Source of the DNA: Micromonospora avicenniae
GTDB lineage: Bacteria > Actinomycetota > Actinomycetes > Mycobacteriales > Micromonosporaceae
DNA: 64,000 bases
NCBI RefSeq assembly: GCF_900156065.1
Contig: NZ_FTNF01000004.1
Location: forward strand, 372,001-436,000
Direction: 5' to 3'
Positions 47,957 to 56,139 of this stretch are shown here, piece by piece. Both the position numbers and the translations under genes were made by a program. Below the pieces are notes generated by a model. That model saw only the letters and a program-made list of their open reading frames with translations, did not search any database and was not told the origin of the DNA. Each line of letters starts with the position of its first letter. The stretch's first letter is position 1.

Positions 47957-48853
47957 ATGAGCCACCACGCGGGTGACCCGGCGACGCAAGCCTTCGTAGC
48001 CCACCGAAACCTGCTCTTCACCGTCGCCTACGAGATCCTCGGATCGGCGGCCGACACAGAGGACGTACTGCAGGAGACCTGGCTGCGGTGGGTGAAGGTC
48101 GATCTGGGTCAGGTACGCGACCCACGTGCCTACCTGATCCGGATCACCACCCGCCAGTCGCTCAACCGCCTGCGCAGCATGCGGCGGCGCAAGGAGGCGT
48201 ACGTCGGTCCCTGGCTGCCCGAGCCGCTGCTCACCGCGCCGGACACGGCCGAGAATGTCGAGCTGGCCGAGAGCGTGTCGATGGCCATGATGCTCGTCCT
48301 CGAGACGCTCTCGCCGACCGAGCGCGCCGTCTTCGTGCTGCGCGAGGCGTTCGAGGTCAGCTACGACGAGATCGCGGCGGCCGTCGGCAAGAGCCCGGCG
48401 GCCGTACGCCAGATCGCGCATCGCGCCCGGCAGCACGTCGATGCCCGCCGCCCCCGCACGGTGGTCTCCCCGGGCGAAATGCGGGCGGCGCTGGAAGCCT
48501 TCCAGCGCGCGGTCGAGACCAGCGACCTGCGGGACCTGCTCGACGTGCTCGCGCCCGAGGTGGTCGTGGTCAGCGACGGTGGCGGCGTCAGACAGGCCGC
48601 GCTGCGGCCGATCGTCGGCGCGGAGAAGGCGATCCGGATGTTCCTCGGCAGCATGCGGAAGGTCGGCGGCACGCTCACCACCGAACCGACCGTGATCAAC
48701 GGCAGCCCGGCGCTGCTGTTCCGCGTCGACGGGGAGATCGACGGCGTCGCCGCGCTACGGATCGAGGACGCTCTGGTCACCGGTATCTACTACGTCCGTA
48801 ACCCGGAGAAGCTGTCCCGCCTCGAGTCCGAAACCCCGCTCACCCTGCAATGA
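47957..48853 (+). CDS. ECF41-group sigma factor (SigJ-like) with fused SnoaL-like domain
   Basis: A 298-residue sigma factor. Regions 2 and 4 occupy the first ~175 residues (GSAADTEDVLQETWLRWVKVD; LSPTERAVFVLREAFEVSYDEIAAAVGKSPAAVRQIAHRARQHV). The linker has the ECF41 hallmark WLPEPLL, and the C-terminal SnoaL-like domain has VSDGGGVRQ and the terminal RNPEKLSRL, equivalent to the DGGG and NPxKL motifs by which this domain regulates the sigma core without an anti-sigma protein. It is co-directional with and 14 bp behind the oxidoreductase gene, whose promoter matches the ECF41 consensus. Confidence 0.92.
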   Translation: MSHHAGDPATQAFVAHRNLLFTVAYEILGSAADTEDVLQETWLRWVKVDLGQVRDPRAYLIRITTRQSLNRLRSMRRRKEAYVGPWLPEPLLTAPDTAENVELAESVSMAMMLVLETLSPTERAVFVLREAFEVSYDEIAAAVGKSPAAVRQIAHRARQHVDARRPRTVVSPGEMRAALEAFQRAVETSDLRDLLDVLAPEVVVVSDGGGVRQAALRPIVGAEKAIRMFLGSMRKVGGTLTTEPTVINGSPALLFRVDGEIDGVAALRIEDALVTGIYYVRNPEKLSRLESETPLTLQ

Positions 48854-48870
48854 GCGCCGCAACGAACGGC

Positions 48871-49263
48871 TCACGGTCGGTCGGGAGGGTTCGCCGGCTG
48901 TTGTCCCGGCCAGAACGGCCACTCCTCGAACGACCGGCAACGTCCGTCCTCAGCGAACCGCATGATCCACAGATCCCGGTACTCCTGGTCGACCGGGTCG
49001 CCGTAGCGGACCTCGAGGCGTGCCACCGCGGTGTCGCCCTCGACCGCGACGATCTCGCTGGCCAGCTGGAACACCTCGTCGGGACCTTTGCGCTGCTCTT
49101 CCCACATCCGGGCGATGGCCGGCAGGCCGACGACGGGCGTCCAGTACGGCCCCTGCCGGTAGGTCGCATCCGCGGTGAAGAGCGTGACCAGCGGGTCCGT
49201 GCCCGGCGTCCGCCACGCCCGTTCATAGGCGGCGATCCAACCGTCGACACGCTTCCTGTCCAC
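48871..49263 (-). CDS. SnoaL/NTF2-like protein
   Basis: A 130-residue single-domain NTF2-like protein: VDGWIAAYERAWRTPGTDPLVTLFTADATYRQGPYWTPVVGLPAIARMWEEQRKGPDEVFQLASEIVAVEGDTAVARLEVRYGDPVDQEYRDLWIMRFAEDGRCRSFEEWPFWP. The helix-helix-strand opening with the conserved TLFTADATY and the ending FEEWPFWP are usual for this family of pocket proteins; the ligand or reaction is unknown. It starts at GTG 49263. It is convergent with and 17 bp from the ECF41 gene, whose own C-terminal domain has the same fold. Confidence 0.82.
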   Translation of the reverse strand: MDRKRVDGWIAAYERAWRTPGTDPLVTLFTADATYRQGPYWTPVVGLPAIARMWEEQRKGPDEVFQLASEIVAVEGDTAVARLEVRYGDPVDQEYRDLWIMRFAEDGRCRSFEEWPFWPGQQPANPPDRP

Positions 49264-49375
49264 GGATCCACCCTGCCATCCGCCGGGCGGCAGGTGGCCG
49301 GAATGCGAGATGCGCGTCAGGCGATGCCGCGGGACACAAGGGAGGTGGGACGAACTAGCATTGCCGCGGTCCGGC

Positions 49376-50113
49376 ATGGTTCTGCTGAAACGAGGCGAAA
49401 TGCGTTGGCTCCGGCGGTTGCTGGGCGGCGGGCGGGTCCAACTCGATCCGGAGCGGCAGCAGGCGCTGCTACGCGACATCCAGTACCGGTACGGAGCCCG
49501 CGCGCAGGTCCGGTTTCCCGAGCAGGTCGAGGCAGTCACCGGAATGCTCGACGGTGACGACGGGTTGGTGGTGGCCGCCCGGATCGTCAGCCAGGTCGCC
49601 GACGAAGCCCACGCGGACCTGCAGGCCCAGGCCCACGAGATCCACCGACGGACGGGCCGCCGGCTCCTGGTGCACCGCCGGAACTACCGGCCGCTGTGGA
49701 AGGAGGCCGGTCAGGCACTGCGGTGGCCACTGTTCACGCTGCCGTCCGGCTTCCACCCGTACGCGCAGGTCGCGGCCGCCGTCACCGTGCTCGGCGGCCG
49801 GGCGTCCCGGCTCGACCGGCTCGCCGACCCGAATCCGCTCGTCACCCGCGTGTTCGAGGTGCTCGACCTGACCACCGCCGGCTGGGAGTACGGCCGGGTG
49901 CGGGTGGACACCGACGCGGCCACCCTGGTCGATCGGTTGATCACGAGCGCCGGCCAGGTTCTCGCGGCGATGGACGACCCACCCCGGCTGCCACCTCCGG
50001 TTCGTGAGCTGATGCGCCGCAACAACACCCTCGACGTGCACGATCCGACCAGCTCTCAGCCGATAGGCCGGTTCAACCTGGGCGCGAGGTTGCGGGAGCG
50101 TCTGCTCGTCTGA
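49376..50113 (+). CDS. Conserved-looking hypothetical protein
   Basis: A ~245-residue soluble protein I cannot assign. It has no signal peptide or membrane helix. The middle is mixed alpha/beta with LLRDIQYRYGARAQVRFPEQVEAVTGMLDGDDGLVVAARIVSQVADEAHADLQAQAHEIHRRTGRRLLVHRRNYRPLW, and the end contains ELMRRNNTLDVHDPTSSQPIGRFNLGARLRERL. Codon use is that of its neighbours and the frame has normal GC3, so it is very probably expressed. ATG 49376 is used; ATG 49400 with a GAGG site is equally possible. It stands alone, converging with the downstream alpha/beta hydrolase gene. Confidence 0.65.
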   Translation: MVLLKRGEMRWLRRLLGGGRVQLDPERQQALLRDIQYRYGARAQVRFPEQVEAVTGMLDGDDGLVVAARIVSQVADEAHADLQAQAHEIHRRTGRRLLVHRRNYRPLWKEAGQALRWPLFTLPSGFHPYAQVAAAVTVLGGRASRLDRLADPNPLVTRVFEVLDLTTAGWEYGRVRVDTDAATLVDRLITSAGQVLAAMDDPPRLPPPVRELMRRNNTLDVHDPTSSQPIGRFNLGARLRERLLV

Positions 50114-50166
50114 GGAACCGGGACGACGCAGCGGCTCCGGCTGCGACGACTGCGGCCAGATCGACC

Positions 50167-51003
50167 CTAGACACGGGTGTTCGCCCGCAGGAAGGTGAGC
50201 AGCAAGGACGTCACCTCGTCGGGGTACTGGACGTGCGGGTAGTGACCCGCGCCCTCGATCATCTCCAGCCGGCCCAGCCCGGCCGGCAGCGCGGCCACGA
50301 TCGCCTCACCCTCGGCCCGCGGGTCGGCCCAGTCCGGGTCGAGCGAGCCTTCGACGATCAGCACCGGGCAGCGTACGTTCCCCAGTTGCGCTCCGGCGTC
50401 GGCGGGCGTCGACTGGCCCATCTTCTGCATCGCCTTCATCCGGCCGGGCTCGCGCATCATGGCGTCGATCCGGGCCGTCCGGGCGGTCCAGTCGACCGGC
50501 TTCTTGCCGGGGTAGGCGATGTCGAGGTAGCTGCGCCAGAGCGACGCGCTGCCCAGCAGGCCGGTGCCGAGCAGCCGGAGCATGCCGTTGCGGTAGCGGC
50601 CGACCCGCAGGTCACCCAGCTTGATCGACTGCTTGCGGGTGAACGGACCCAGTTCGACGATGCCGGTGATCAGGTCGGGTGCCTGGGCGGCCGCGATGGT
50701 GGCGGCTCCGCCGGAGATCGAGTGGCCGACCAGCACGGCCGGGCCACCGAGGTGCCGGATCACCGCGAGCAGGTCGCCGGCGATGTCGGTGCGACTGTAC
50801 GAGGGCCACTGCGCGCTCGACTCGCCGCAACCGCGCAGGTCGACCGCGGCCACCCGGTAGCCGGCGTCCACCAGGCGTGGCGTGACGAACCGGTACGCCT
50901 CGCGGCTGTCACCCATGCCGTGGGCGAGCACGACGAGCGGTCCGGAGGCGCCGGTCACCTCGTACGCGAGGGTGCCGGAGTCGACGGTCAGGTACTCGGT
51001 CAT
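50167..51003 (-). CDS. Alpha/beta hydrolase with its own operator region
   Basis: A 278-residue alpha/beta hydrolase. GPLVVLAHGMGDSREAYRFV holds the HG oxyanion motif, VLVGHSISGGAATIAA the nucleophile Ser, LIVEGSLDPDWADP the probable acid Asp, and EGAGHYPHVQYPDEV the catalytic His. It is cytosolic and the substrate is unknown. ATG 51003 is preceded by GGAGGC. A striking nested palindrome at 51017-51065 covers its promoter, so it should be tightly repressed by a TetR/MarR-like factor whose gene is not adjacent. Confidence 0.9.
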   Translation of the reverse strand: MTEYLTVDSGTLAYEVTGASGPLVVLAHGMGDSREAYRFVTPRLVDAGYRVAAVDLRGCGESSAQWPSYSRTDIAGDLLAVIRHLGGPAVLVGHSISGGAATIAAAQAPDLITGIVELGPFTRKQSIKLGDLRVGRYRNGMLRLLGTGLLGSASLWRSYLDIAYPGKKPVDWTARTARIDAMMREPGRMKAMQKMGQSTPADAGAQLGNVRCPVLIVEGSLDPDWADPRAEGEAIVAALPAGLGRLEMIEGAGHYPHVQYPDEVTSLLLTFLRANTRV

Positions 51004-51016
51004 GGAAAGCCTCCAG

Positions 51017-51065
51017 AGGGCTGGCTAACTCGGTTAGCTAAAAGCTAATACGATTAGCCAGCCCT
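51017..51065. promoter_or_regulatory. Nested palindromic operator before the alpha/beta hydrolase
   Basis: Two 15-bp palindromes, GCTAACTCGGTTAGC (51024-51038) and GCTAATACGATTAGC (51044-51058), begin 20 bp apart. Outer arms AGGGCTGGCTAA and TTAGCCAGCCCT make the whole 49-bp region a larger inverted repeat. It starts 14 bp before the hydrolase start codon. Two turns of helix between centres suits cooperative dimer binding. Confidence 0.75.
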
Positions 51066-51164
51066 GTCAAAGTGAATCCGGTCGGGTCAGCCGCCCCCGG
51101 ATCGATGATCGGAGCGTCACGGGCCGTACGGCGCCGCCTGAGCGATGCGTCCGTGGCCCTGATT

Positions 51165-51182
51165 CTTCACTCCGATGTCACC
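51165..51182 (+). promoter_or_regulatory. Weak PHO-box-like repeat before phoX-like gene
   Basis: CTTCACT (51165-51171) and TGTCACC (51176-51182) start 11 bp apart, as do PhoP direct repeats (GTTCACC-like) of actinomycetes. Two degenerate units are the minimum for a PHO box; support comes mainly from the phosphatase gene 88 bp downstream. Confidence 0.3.
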
Positions 51183-51269
51183 GACCGATCTCATGAGTGA
51201 CGCGTCGGTGTACATGCGCGCGAGTTGGCTGGAACTCGTCGCACTTGTCTCGACCAGGAGCTGATCCAC

Positions 51270-52724
51270 GTGCCTTCCTCCCGTCGTAGTTTCCTCGCCG
51301 GCGGCGCCGCCGCCGGTGTAGGCATCGCCGTCGCCGGCGCCTTCCCCTCCCTCGCCCAGGCCCACCCGGGCGGGACCCGCCCGCCGGTCGGATCCGGCCG
51401 GGTGCCCTTCCCGCCGCTCGTGGACGACCCCGAGGGCATCCTGGCCCTGCCGGAGGGCTTCAGCTACACGATCGTGACCCGGACCGGTGTCACCCGCCTC
51501 GACCGCGGCCAGGGCCTGACCCCGTCCTCGCACGACGGCATGGCCGTCTACGACGGCGGCCACGGCCGCTACACCCTGATCCAGAACCACGAGATCGACC
51601 CGGGCGCCGAGTTCGGCGTACCGCACGTCAAGGGCACGGTCTACGACGCGGGCGCCGTCGACGCCGGTGGCTGCACCGTGATCAGGACCGACCGTGCGGG
51701 CCGGAACCTCGGTGAGTTCGTCGCCCTCTCCGGCACCGTCGCCAACTGCGCCGGCGGACCGACCCCCTGGGGCACCTGGCTCACCTGCGAGGAGACCGAG
51801 GACCGGGCCGGCGACAAGTGGGCGGAGGGCGGCCGGTCCGGCGTCTTCCAGAAGGACCACGGCTACGTCTTCGAGGTCCGGGCCGACGGTGGCGCGGACC
51901 CGCGGCCGATCAAGTGCCTGGGCCGCTACTCCCACGAGGCCCTGGCGGTCGACAAGGACCGCACCAGGATCTACCTCTCCGAGGACGCCGACGGACCCAA
52001 CGGCCTCTTCTACCGCTGGACCGCGCCGCACGGCGTCAAGCTCGGTCCCGGTGTGCTCACCGGCCTCGCTCCGAACGCCGGCGTCCTCGCCGCGATGCAG
52101 ATCATCATGGACGACGGATCGGTGCTGCCCGACGTCGCCTACCTGACCTCCGCCCAGCTGGGCCGCCCGTTCCCCGTGCGGTGGATCGAGGTGCCCGACC
52201 GCGACGCGCGGACCACGCCGGTACGCGAGCAGTTCACCGACGGCCAGGTCACTCGCGGCCGCAAGTTCGAGGGTGTGTGGGGCACCGACGAGGGCGTCTA
52301 CGTGGTCAACTCCTACGCCTGGGACGAGGGTGACCTCCCGGCCGACGCCGCCCCGCACGACGGCATGGTCTGGTTCTACGACTACCGGGCCCAGACCATC
52401 CAGCTGGTGACGTACTTCCCGCACCAGACCCAGTCCGAGGAGGGTACGCCGGTCAAGTACAACGACCTCACCTTCGACGGCCCGGACAACGTGACCGTCA
52501 CCCCGTGGGGAAGCCTCGTACTCGCCGAGGACGGCACGGGCGCCTCCCACGTGCTCAGCGCGACCCCGGGCGGCCCCACGTACGCGATCGCCCGTAACCA
52601 GCTCAACGACTCGGAGTTCTGCGGGCCGGCCTTCAGCGCCGACGGCAAGGTGCTCTTCGTCAACATGCAGGACCCCGGCCTCACCCTGGCCATCACCGGC
52701 CCGTGGGAGAAGTACCTGGGCTGA
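51270..52724 (+). CDS. phoX: PhoX-family (DUF839) secreted alkaline phosphatase, Tat-exported
   Basis: A 484-residue protein exported folded by the Tat system: the leader begins VPSSRRSFLAGGAAAGVGIAVAGAFPSLAQA with twin Arg. The body is a beta-propeller with PhoX-type sequence: LPEGFSYTIVTRTG, HDGMAVYDGG, LIQNHEIDPGAEFG, CAGGPTPWGTWLTCEET (a family hallmark), KCLGRYSHEALAVDKDRTRIYLSED and the late DGPDNVTVTPWGSLVLAEDG. PhoX enzymes use Ca2+ and Fe3+ to release phosphate from organic esters, usually under phosphate starvation. GTG 51270 has AGGAG 9 nt upstream. Some shorter DUF839 proteins are not proven phosphatases, so substrate is inferred. Confidence 0.88.
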   Translation: MPSSRRSFLAGGAAAGVGIAVAGAFPSLAQAHPGGTRPPVGSGRVPFPPLVDDPEGILALPEGFSYTIVTRTGVTRLDRGQGLTPSSHDGMAVYDGGHGRYTLIQNHEIDPGAEFGVPHVKGTVYDAGAVDAGGCTVIRTDRAGRNLGEFVALSGTVANCAGGPTPWGTWLTCEETEDRAGDKWAEGGRSGVFQKDHGYVFEVRADGGADPRPIKCLGRYSHEALAVDKDRTRIYLSEDADGPNGLFYRWTAPHGVKLGPGVLTGLAPNAGVLAAMQIIMDDGSVLPDVAYLTSAQLGRPFPVRWIEVPDRDARTTPVREQFTDGQVTRGRKFEGVWGTDEGVYVVNSYAWDEGDLPADAAPHDGMVWFYDYRAQTIQLVTYFPHQTQSEEGTPVKYNDLTFDGPDNVTVTPWGSLVLAEDGTGASHVLSATPGGPTYAIARNQLNDSEFCGPAFSADGKVLFVNMQDPGLTLAITGPWEKYLG

Positions 52725-52739
52725 CCGAGCCGCACCGGC

Positions 52740-52774
52740 CGGTGGGGGTCGGGCCGTCCGCCTGACCCCCACCG
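52740..52774 (+). terminator. Terminator after phoX-like gene
   Basis: Perfect 11-bp stem (CGGTGGGGGTC / GACCCCCACCG) with a 13-nt loop, 15 bp after the stop. Confidence 0.75.
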
Positions 52775-52853
52775 CCGAGCACCGCCAGTCGGCCCGGGGC
52801 CACGAACAGGTTGGTCCCGTAGGGCCGTCACAAACAGGGCGACCGTCCGGTCT

Positions 52854-52867
52854 CTGTTCATGAACAG
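52854..52867. promoter_or_regulatory. Perfect palindrome before the cupin gene
   Basis: CTGTTCATGAACAG is a 14-bp perfect palindrome ending 17 bp before the cupin start codon. Related half-sites GAACAGG (52804) and AAACAGG (52832) stand upstream at ~28-bp spacing. It looks like an operator; the binding protein is unknown. Confidence 0.5.
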
Positions 52868-52884
52868 CCCGGATGGAGGAATAC

Positions 52885-53346
52885 ATGAGCGCCGAGCACG
52901 CACACCTGCCCCCAGGCGTCGAGGTGATCGCGACCCTGCCGGAGGCGCCGGCCCGGATCCCGGCCGGCGCCGAGGCCAGAACCATCCGGGTCACCCTGCC
53001 GCCCGGCGATCCCGGCGCGCCGCCGCACCGGCACCCCGGGCCACTCTTCGGCTACGTCACGCAGGGCGAGATCCTCTTCGAGCTGGAAGGGCAGCCGCCC
53101 CGGGTACTCAAGGCCGGTGACGCCCTCTTCGAGCCCGGCGGCGACGTGATCCACTACCAGGGCGGCAACAATCTTCCGGACGCGCAGTCCCAGCTGGTGG
53201 TGACCATGTTCGCGCCGCCCGGCAGCCCGGTACTCACCGTGGTCAGCGCGGAGGAACTGGCCGAACGACGACACCTACGGGTCCCCCAGCCAGGACGGCC
53301 CGATCCGGTCAGGAATCGAGAAGCACCGGGGAGCCGTCGGGCCTAG
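52885..53346 (+). CDS. Cupin-domain protein
   Basis: A 153-residue single cupin barrel. Motif 1 is PHRHPGPLFGYVTQGEILFEL with the metal-binding His residues and Glu, and motif 2 is LKAGDALFEPGGDVIHYQGGNN with the last His. A metal centre (Fe, Mn or Ni) is therefore likely. Such small cupins serve as dioxygenases, isomerases or ligand sensors; nothing here distinguishes these. ATG 52885 follows GGAGGA; a longer reading from 52873 lacks a ribosome site. A palindromic operator lies immediately upstream. Confidence 0.88.
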   Translation: MSAEHAHLPPGVEVIATLPEAPARIPAGAEARTIRVTLPPGDPGAPPHRHPGPLFGYVTQGEILFELEGQPPRVLKAGDALFEPGGDVIHYQGGNNLPDAQSQLVVTMFAPPGSPVLTVVSAEELAERRHLRVPQPGRPDPVRNREAPGSRRA

Positions 53347-53403
53347 CCTTCCTATTCAGACGGCCGGCATGTCGCCGAGCCCGAGGACCGAAAGGCAGCG
53401 CGA

Positions 53404-53853
53404 ATGCCCGCGACGACTTCCACGACCGACTCCGGATTCAGCGCCGACGAGCGTGCCGCCATGAAGGAACGTGCCGCCGAGCTGCGCGCCCAGGGCAAGA
53501 AGGGCGCCAAGAAGGCCGACGAGCTGCAAGCCGCTCTCGACAGCATCGCGAAGATGGCGCCGGAGGATCGTGCGCTCGCCGAGCGGGTGCACTCGACGGT
53601 GACCACGGCCGCTCCGCAGCTGTCGCCGAAGACCTGGTACGGGATGCCCGCCTACGCGAACGCGGACGGCAAGATCATCGTTGCCTTCAAGAACTCGGGG
53701 AAGTTCAACACCCGCTACTCGACGCTCGAGTTCCAGGACGCGGCCAAGCTCGACGACGGGGACCTGTGGCCGGTGTCGTACGCGCTCCAGAGCTGGAGCC
53801 CGGCGGTCGAGAAGAAGATCGCGGAGTTGGTGGCGGCCGCCGTCGCCCCGTGA
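53404..53853 (+). CDS. DUF1801 / YdhG-like protein
   Basis: A 149-residue cytosolic protein. A Lys/Ala-rich helical N-terminus (ERAAMKERAAELRAQGKKGAKKADELQAAL) precedes the DUF1801 core: IAKMAPEDRALAERVHSTVTTAAPQLSPKTWYGMPAYANADGKIIVAFKNSGKFNTRYSTLEFQ. Relatives include the Bacillus frataxin-like iron chaperone, but iron binding is not proven for this branch. ATG 53404 follows AAAGGCAG. It is 57 bp behind the cupin gene, perhaps in one transcript, and ends before a 15-bp hairpin. Confidence 0.8.
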   Translation: MPATTSTTDSGFSADERAAMKERAAELRAQGKKGAKKADELQAALDSIAKMAPEDRALAERVHSTVTTAAPQLSPKTWYGMPAYANADGKIIVAFKNSGKFNTRYSTLEFQDAAKLDDGDLWPVSYALQSWSPAVEKKIAELVAAAVAP

Positions 53854-53868
53854 CGAGCAACGGCGGAC

Positions 53869-53901
53869 GGCGTGGAGATCGCCTGCGGCGATCTCCACGC
53901 C
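53869..53901. terminator. Bidirectional terminator
   Basis: Perfect 15-bp stem (GGCGTGGAGATCGCC / GGCGATCTCCACGCC) with loop TGC, in the 58-bp gap between the convergent DUF1801 and alpha-galactosidase genes. Confidence 0.85.
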
Positions 53902-53911
53902 GACGGATAGC

Positions 53912-55984
53912 TCAGCCGATGGGTTCGGCGACGACCAGCTGGAACTTCTCGAAGGTCAGCTTGATCGTGTTGTGCTTGGCGTCGACCGTACCGAGGGAGA
54001 CGCCGTTGAACGGGTCGGTCAGGCGGTAGCGGCCCCGGCCCAGACCACGCAACTCCACCGCGCCATTCCACTGGTCGGCGTAGAAGGCGTAGTGCAGGGT
54101 CTTCTCCTTGGCCACGACGTGCGCCTCGGGCTTGTCGAAACCGATGTCGTACAGCTCGCCCCGGTACTCACCGGTGGGCAGCATGTTCTCGCTGTACAGG
54201 CTCACCCACTTGCGCCAGAGCGCCTCCTTCTCCGGGGTGAGCACGTTCTCGTCGTCCGGGCCCGCCGGGTAGGTGAACTTGGTCGACAGGACGGCGCCGA
54301 CGCCGTAGCTGGACGCGAAGTCGTTGCCGTTGTCGCTCAGCTCGACGTGGTCGCCGGCGTAGCTGGCACCCTGTCCCATCAGCGCCTTCATCGTCTTGCC
54401 CTTCGTCCGGACCTGGTAGGACGAGGTCGGGTCCGAGCCCGGGTACTGGTCGATGTAGGGCAGGTTGTGGAAGGCGAAGGCGGTGCCGCAGGGACAGAGT
54501 TCGATGACCGCGTCGCGGTTCTCCTCGTGCGCGGCCTCGTGGACGGCGCGCCAGAACTGCGCGAGGCCCTCGGTCGACTCCTCGGGGCGGGCGTGCCCGT
54601 GCGCCGGGTTGTAACAGGGCGTGACCCCGTTGAGGTGCTGGCCGTCGATCTTGAGCCCCTCGTAACCCCAGTCACCGATGAACTTCTTCACCTGAGCGAC
54701 GAAGTAGTCCACGGTGGGCTGGTACGCCGGACAGAGGGTGTAGGCGTCCCACCAGGTCACCTCCTGCTTGTTGCCGTCGCGGTCGAGCAGCAGCATGTCG
54801 GGGCGGGACTTGAACAGGTTGCTCTCGGGGTCGGCCGCGAGGGGGGCCCACCACAGACGCGGCCGCAGGCCGGCGTCCCGGATCTGCTTGGTGAAGGCGC
54901 GCATGTCCGCTTCGCCCCGGGGGAACTTCTGCGGGTTGAGGTCCCAGTCGCCCTCGTTGGTCTGCCAGCCGTCGTCGAGCACCGCCCACTTGAGGCCGAC
55001 CTCACGCACCTTGGGAAGCGTTCCGATGACCTGCTCGACGGTGAAGTCCCGCTCGTAACCCCAGGCGCACCAGATGGGCTCGAGGGCCGGCTTCGGCGTC
55101 TTGGGGGCGCGCAGGCCGAGGTCGCTCATGTAGTCGCGGTAACGCTGGAGCGGCACGAAGTAGTCACCCGAGTGGGCGGTCAGGAACGTGGTCTCGGTGG
55201 TCAGCCGCTGGCCCGGCTTCAGGGTACGGACGGTGTCGCCCTCGACGGCGATGCTCGCCCCGACGGCCGTTTTGCGAACCGGCAGCCGCAGGATCTTCGC
55301 CACGGGTTCGACGTGCCCGACGGAGATGCCCCCGCCCGAACGCCAGACGGACGCCATAGGCGTGCCGCCTCCGTAGTCGGAGGAGTCCATCCCCAGCGAG
55401 TTCTTCTGCTCGAACCCGTCCGTCACCGGCTGCACCCAGTCGCGGCGGTCCTCGTGGGTGGTGCCGGAGAAGGTGTAGAAGCCGCCCGGCTTCGCCAGGA
55501 TCTCGTGGGCGCCGCTGCGCCACCCGGTGACCTTCAGCGCGGCCCCGGACCTGTTGGTGTAGGTCACCCGCATCACGATCATGCCGGTCAGGCGCTGGAA
55601 GGAGGTCAGCTCCACCGTCTTCCGTACGCCGCTGCGGGAGTCGCCCTGGATGGTCACCTGGACGCCCGCGCCGTGTCGGTGATGGCTGGTCTTACGGGTC
55701 TCGTGTCCGCGGTAGGTGAAGTCGTCGATCGTCGTGTCGCCCAGCAGCAAGACTTCGCTGGCGTCGAAGCGCGTGACGTCGACGTCCTTCAGGGCCACCC
55801 GGCTGTGCAGCTTGTCGTCGAACTCGACGGTGATGGAGGTGTCGCCGACGCCGACGACGTTCGGACCACGGTTCGGCGTGGCTGCTGCGGGGGTGGCGCC
55901 CACACCCGTCACGGCAGGGAGGGCGGTCAGGCCGGCACCCCCCAGTGCCACCTTCAACATGGTCCGCCGCTTCATGTTGCTCAT
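53912..55984 (-). CDS. Secreted alpha-galactosidase (GH36-like), Tat-exported
   Basis: A 690-residue glycoside hydrolase. Twin-Arg leader MKRRTMLKVALGGAGLTALPA is followed by an N-terminal beta-sandwich (to ~300) and a TIM barrel: PIWCAWGYERDFTVEQVIGTLPKVREVGLKWAVLDDGWQ, then GLKIDGQHLNG with the predicted nucleophile Asp, ELCPCGTAF, and GDHVELSDNGND with the predicted acid/base Asp. These match clan GH-D family 36 alpha-galactosidases, which release terminal alpha-galactose (or alpha-GalNAc in some members). ATG 55984 or 55975 may start it. The divergent GntR-gatZ-agaS operon suggests the released galactose-type sugar is catabolised by those genes. Confidence 0.87.
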   Translation of the reverse strand: MSNMKRRTMLKVALGGAGLTALPAVTGVGATPAAATPNRGPNVVGVGDTSITVEFDDKLHSRVALKDVDVTRFDASEVLLLGDTTIDDFTYRGHETRKTSHHRHGAGVQVTIQGDSRSGVRKTVELTSFQRLTGMIVMRVTYTNRSGAALKVTGWRSGAHEILAKPGGFYTFSGTTHEDRRDWVQPVTDGFEQKNSLGMDSSDYGGGTPMASVWRSGGGISVGHVEPVAKILRLPVRKTAVGASIAVEGDTVRTLKPGQRLTTETTFLTAHSGDYFVPLQRYRDYMSDLGLRAPKTPKPALEPIWCAWGYERDFTVEQVIGTLPKVREVGLKWAVLDDGWQTNEGDWDLNPQKFPRGEADMRAFTKQIRDAGLRPRLWWAPLAADPESNLFKSRPDMLLLDRDGNKQEVTWWDAYTLCPAYQPTVDYFVAQVKKFIGDWGYEGLKIDGQHLNGVTPCYNPAHGHARPEESTEGLAQFWRAVHEAAHEENRDAVIELCPCGTAFAFHNLPYIDQYPGSDPTSSYQVRTKGKTMKALMGQGASYAGDHVELSDNGNDFASSYGVGAVLSTKFTYPAGPDDENVLTPEKEALWRKWVSLYSENMLPTGEYRGELYDIGFDKPEAHVVAKEKTLHYAFYADQWNGAVELRGLGRGRYRLTDPFNGVSLGTVDAKHNTIKLTFEKFQLVVAEPIG

Positions 55985-56139
55985 GTCAGACTCCCTTCGG
56001 GCTCGTCACGCAGCTCTACGACCGGGTCGCGCCGGTCGCTTTCGCTGTGGAACATCAAGATCGGGTGCACCTCGAACGTGCCGATCCGTACTGCCGGGTC
56101 GAGGACAGGGCCACGCAGGGCCGACGGCTGCCGATGCGG

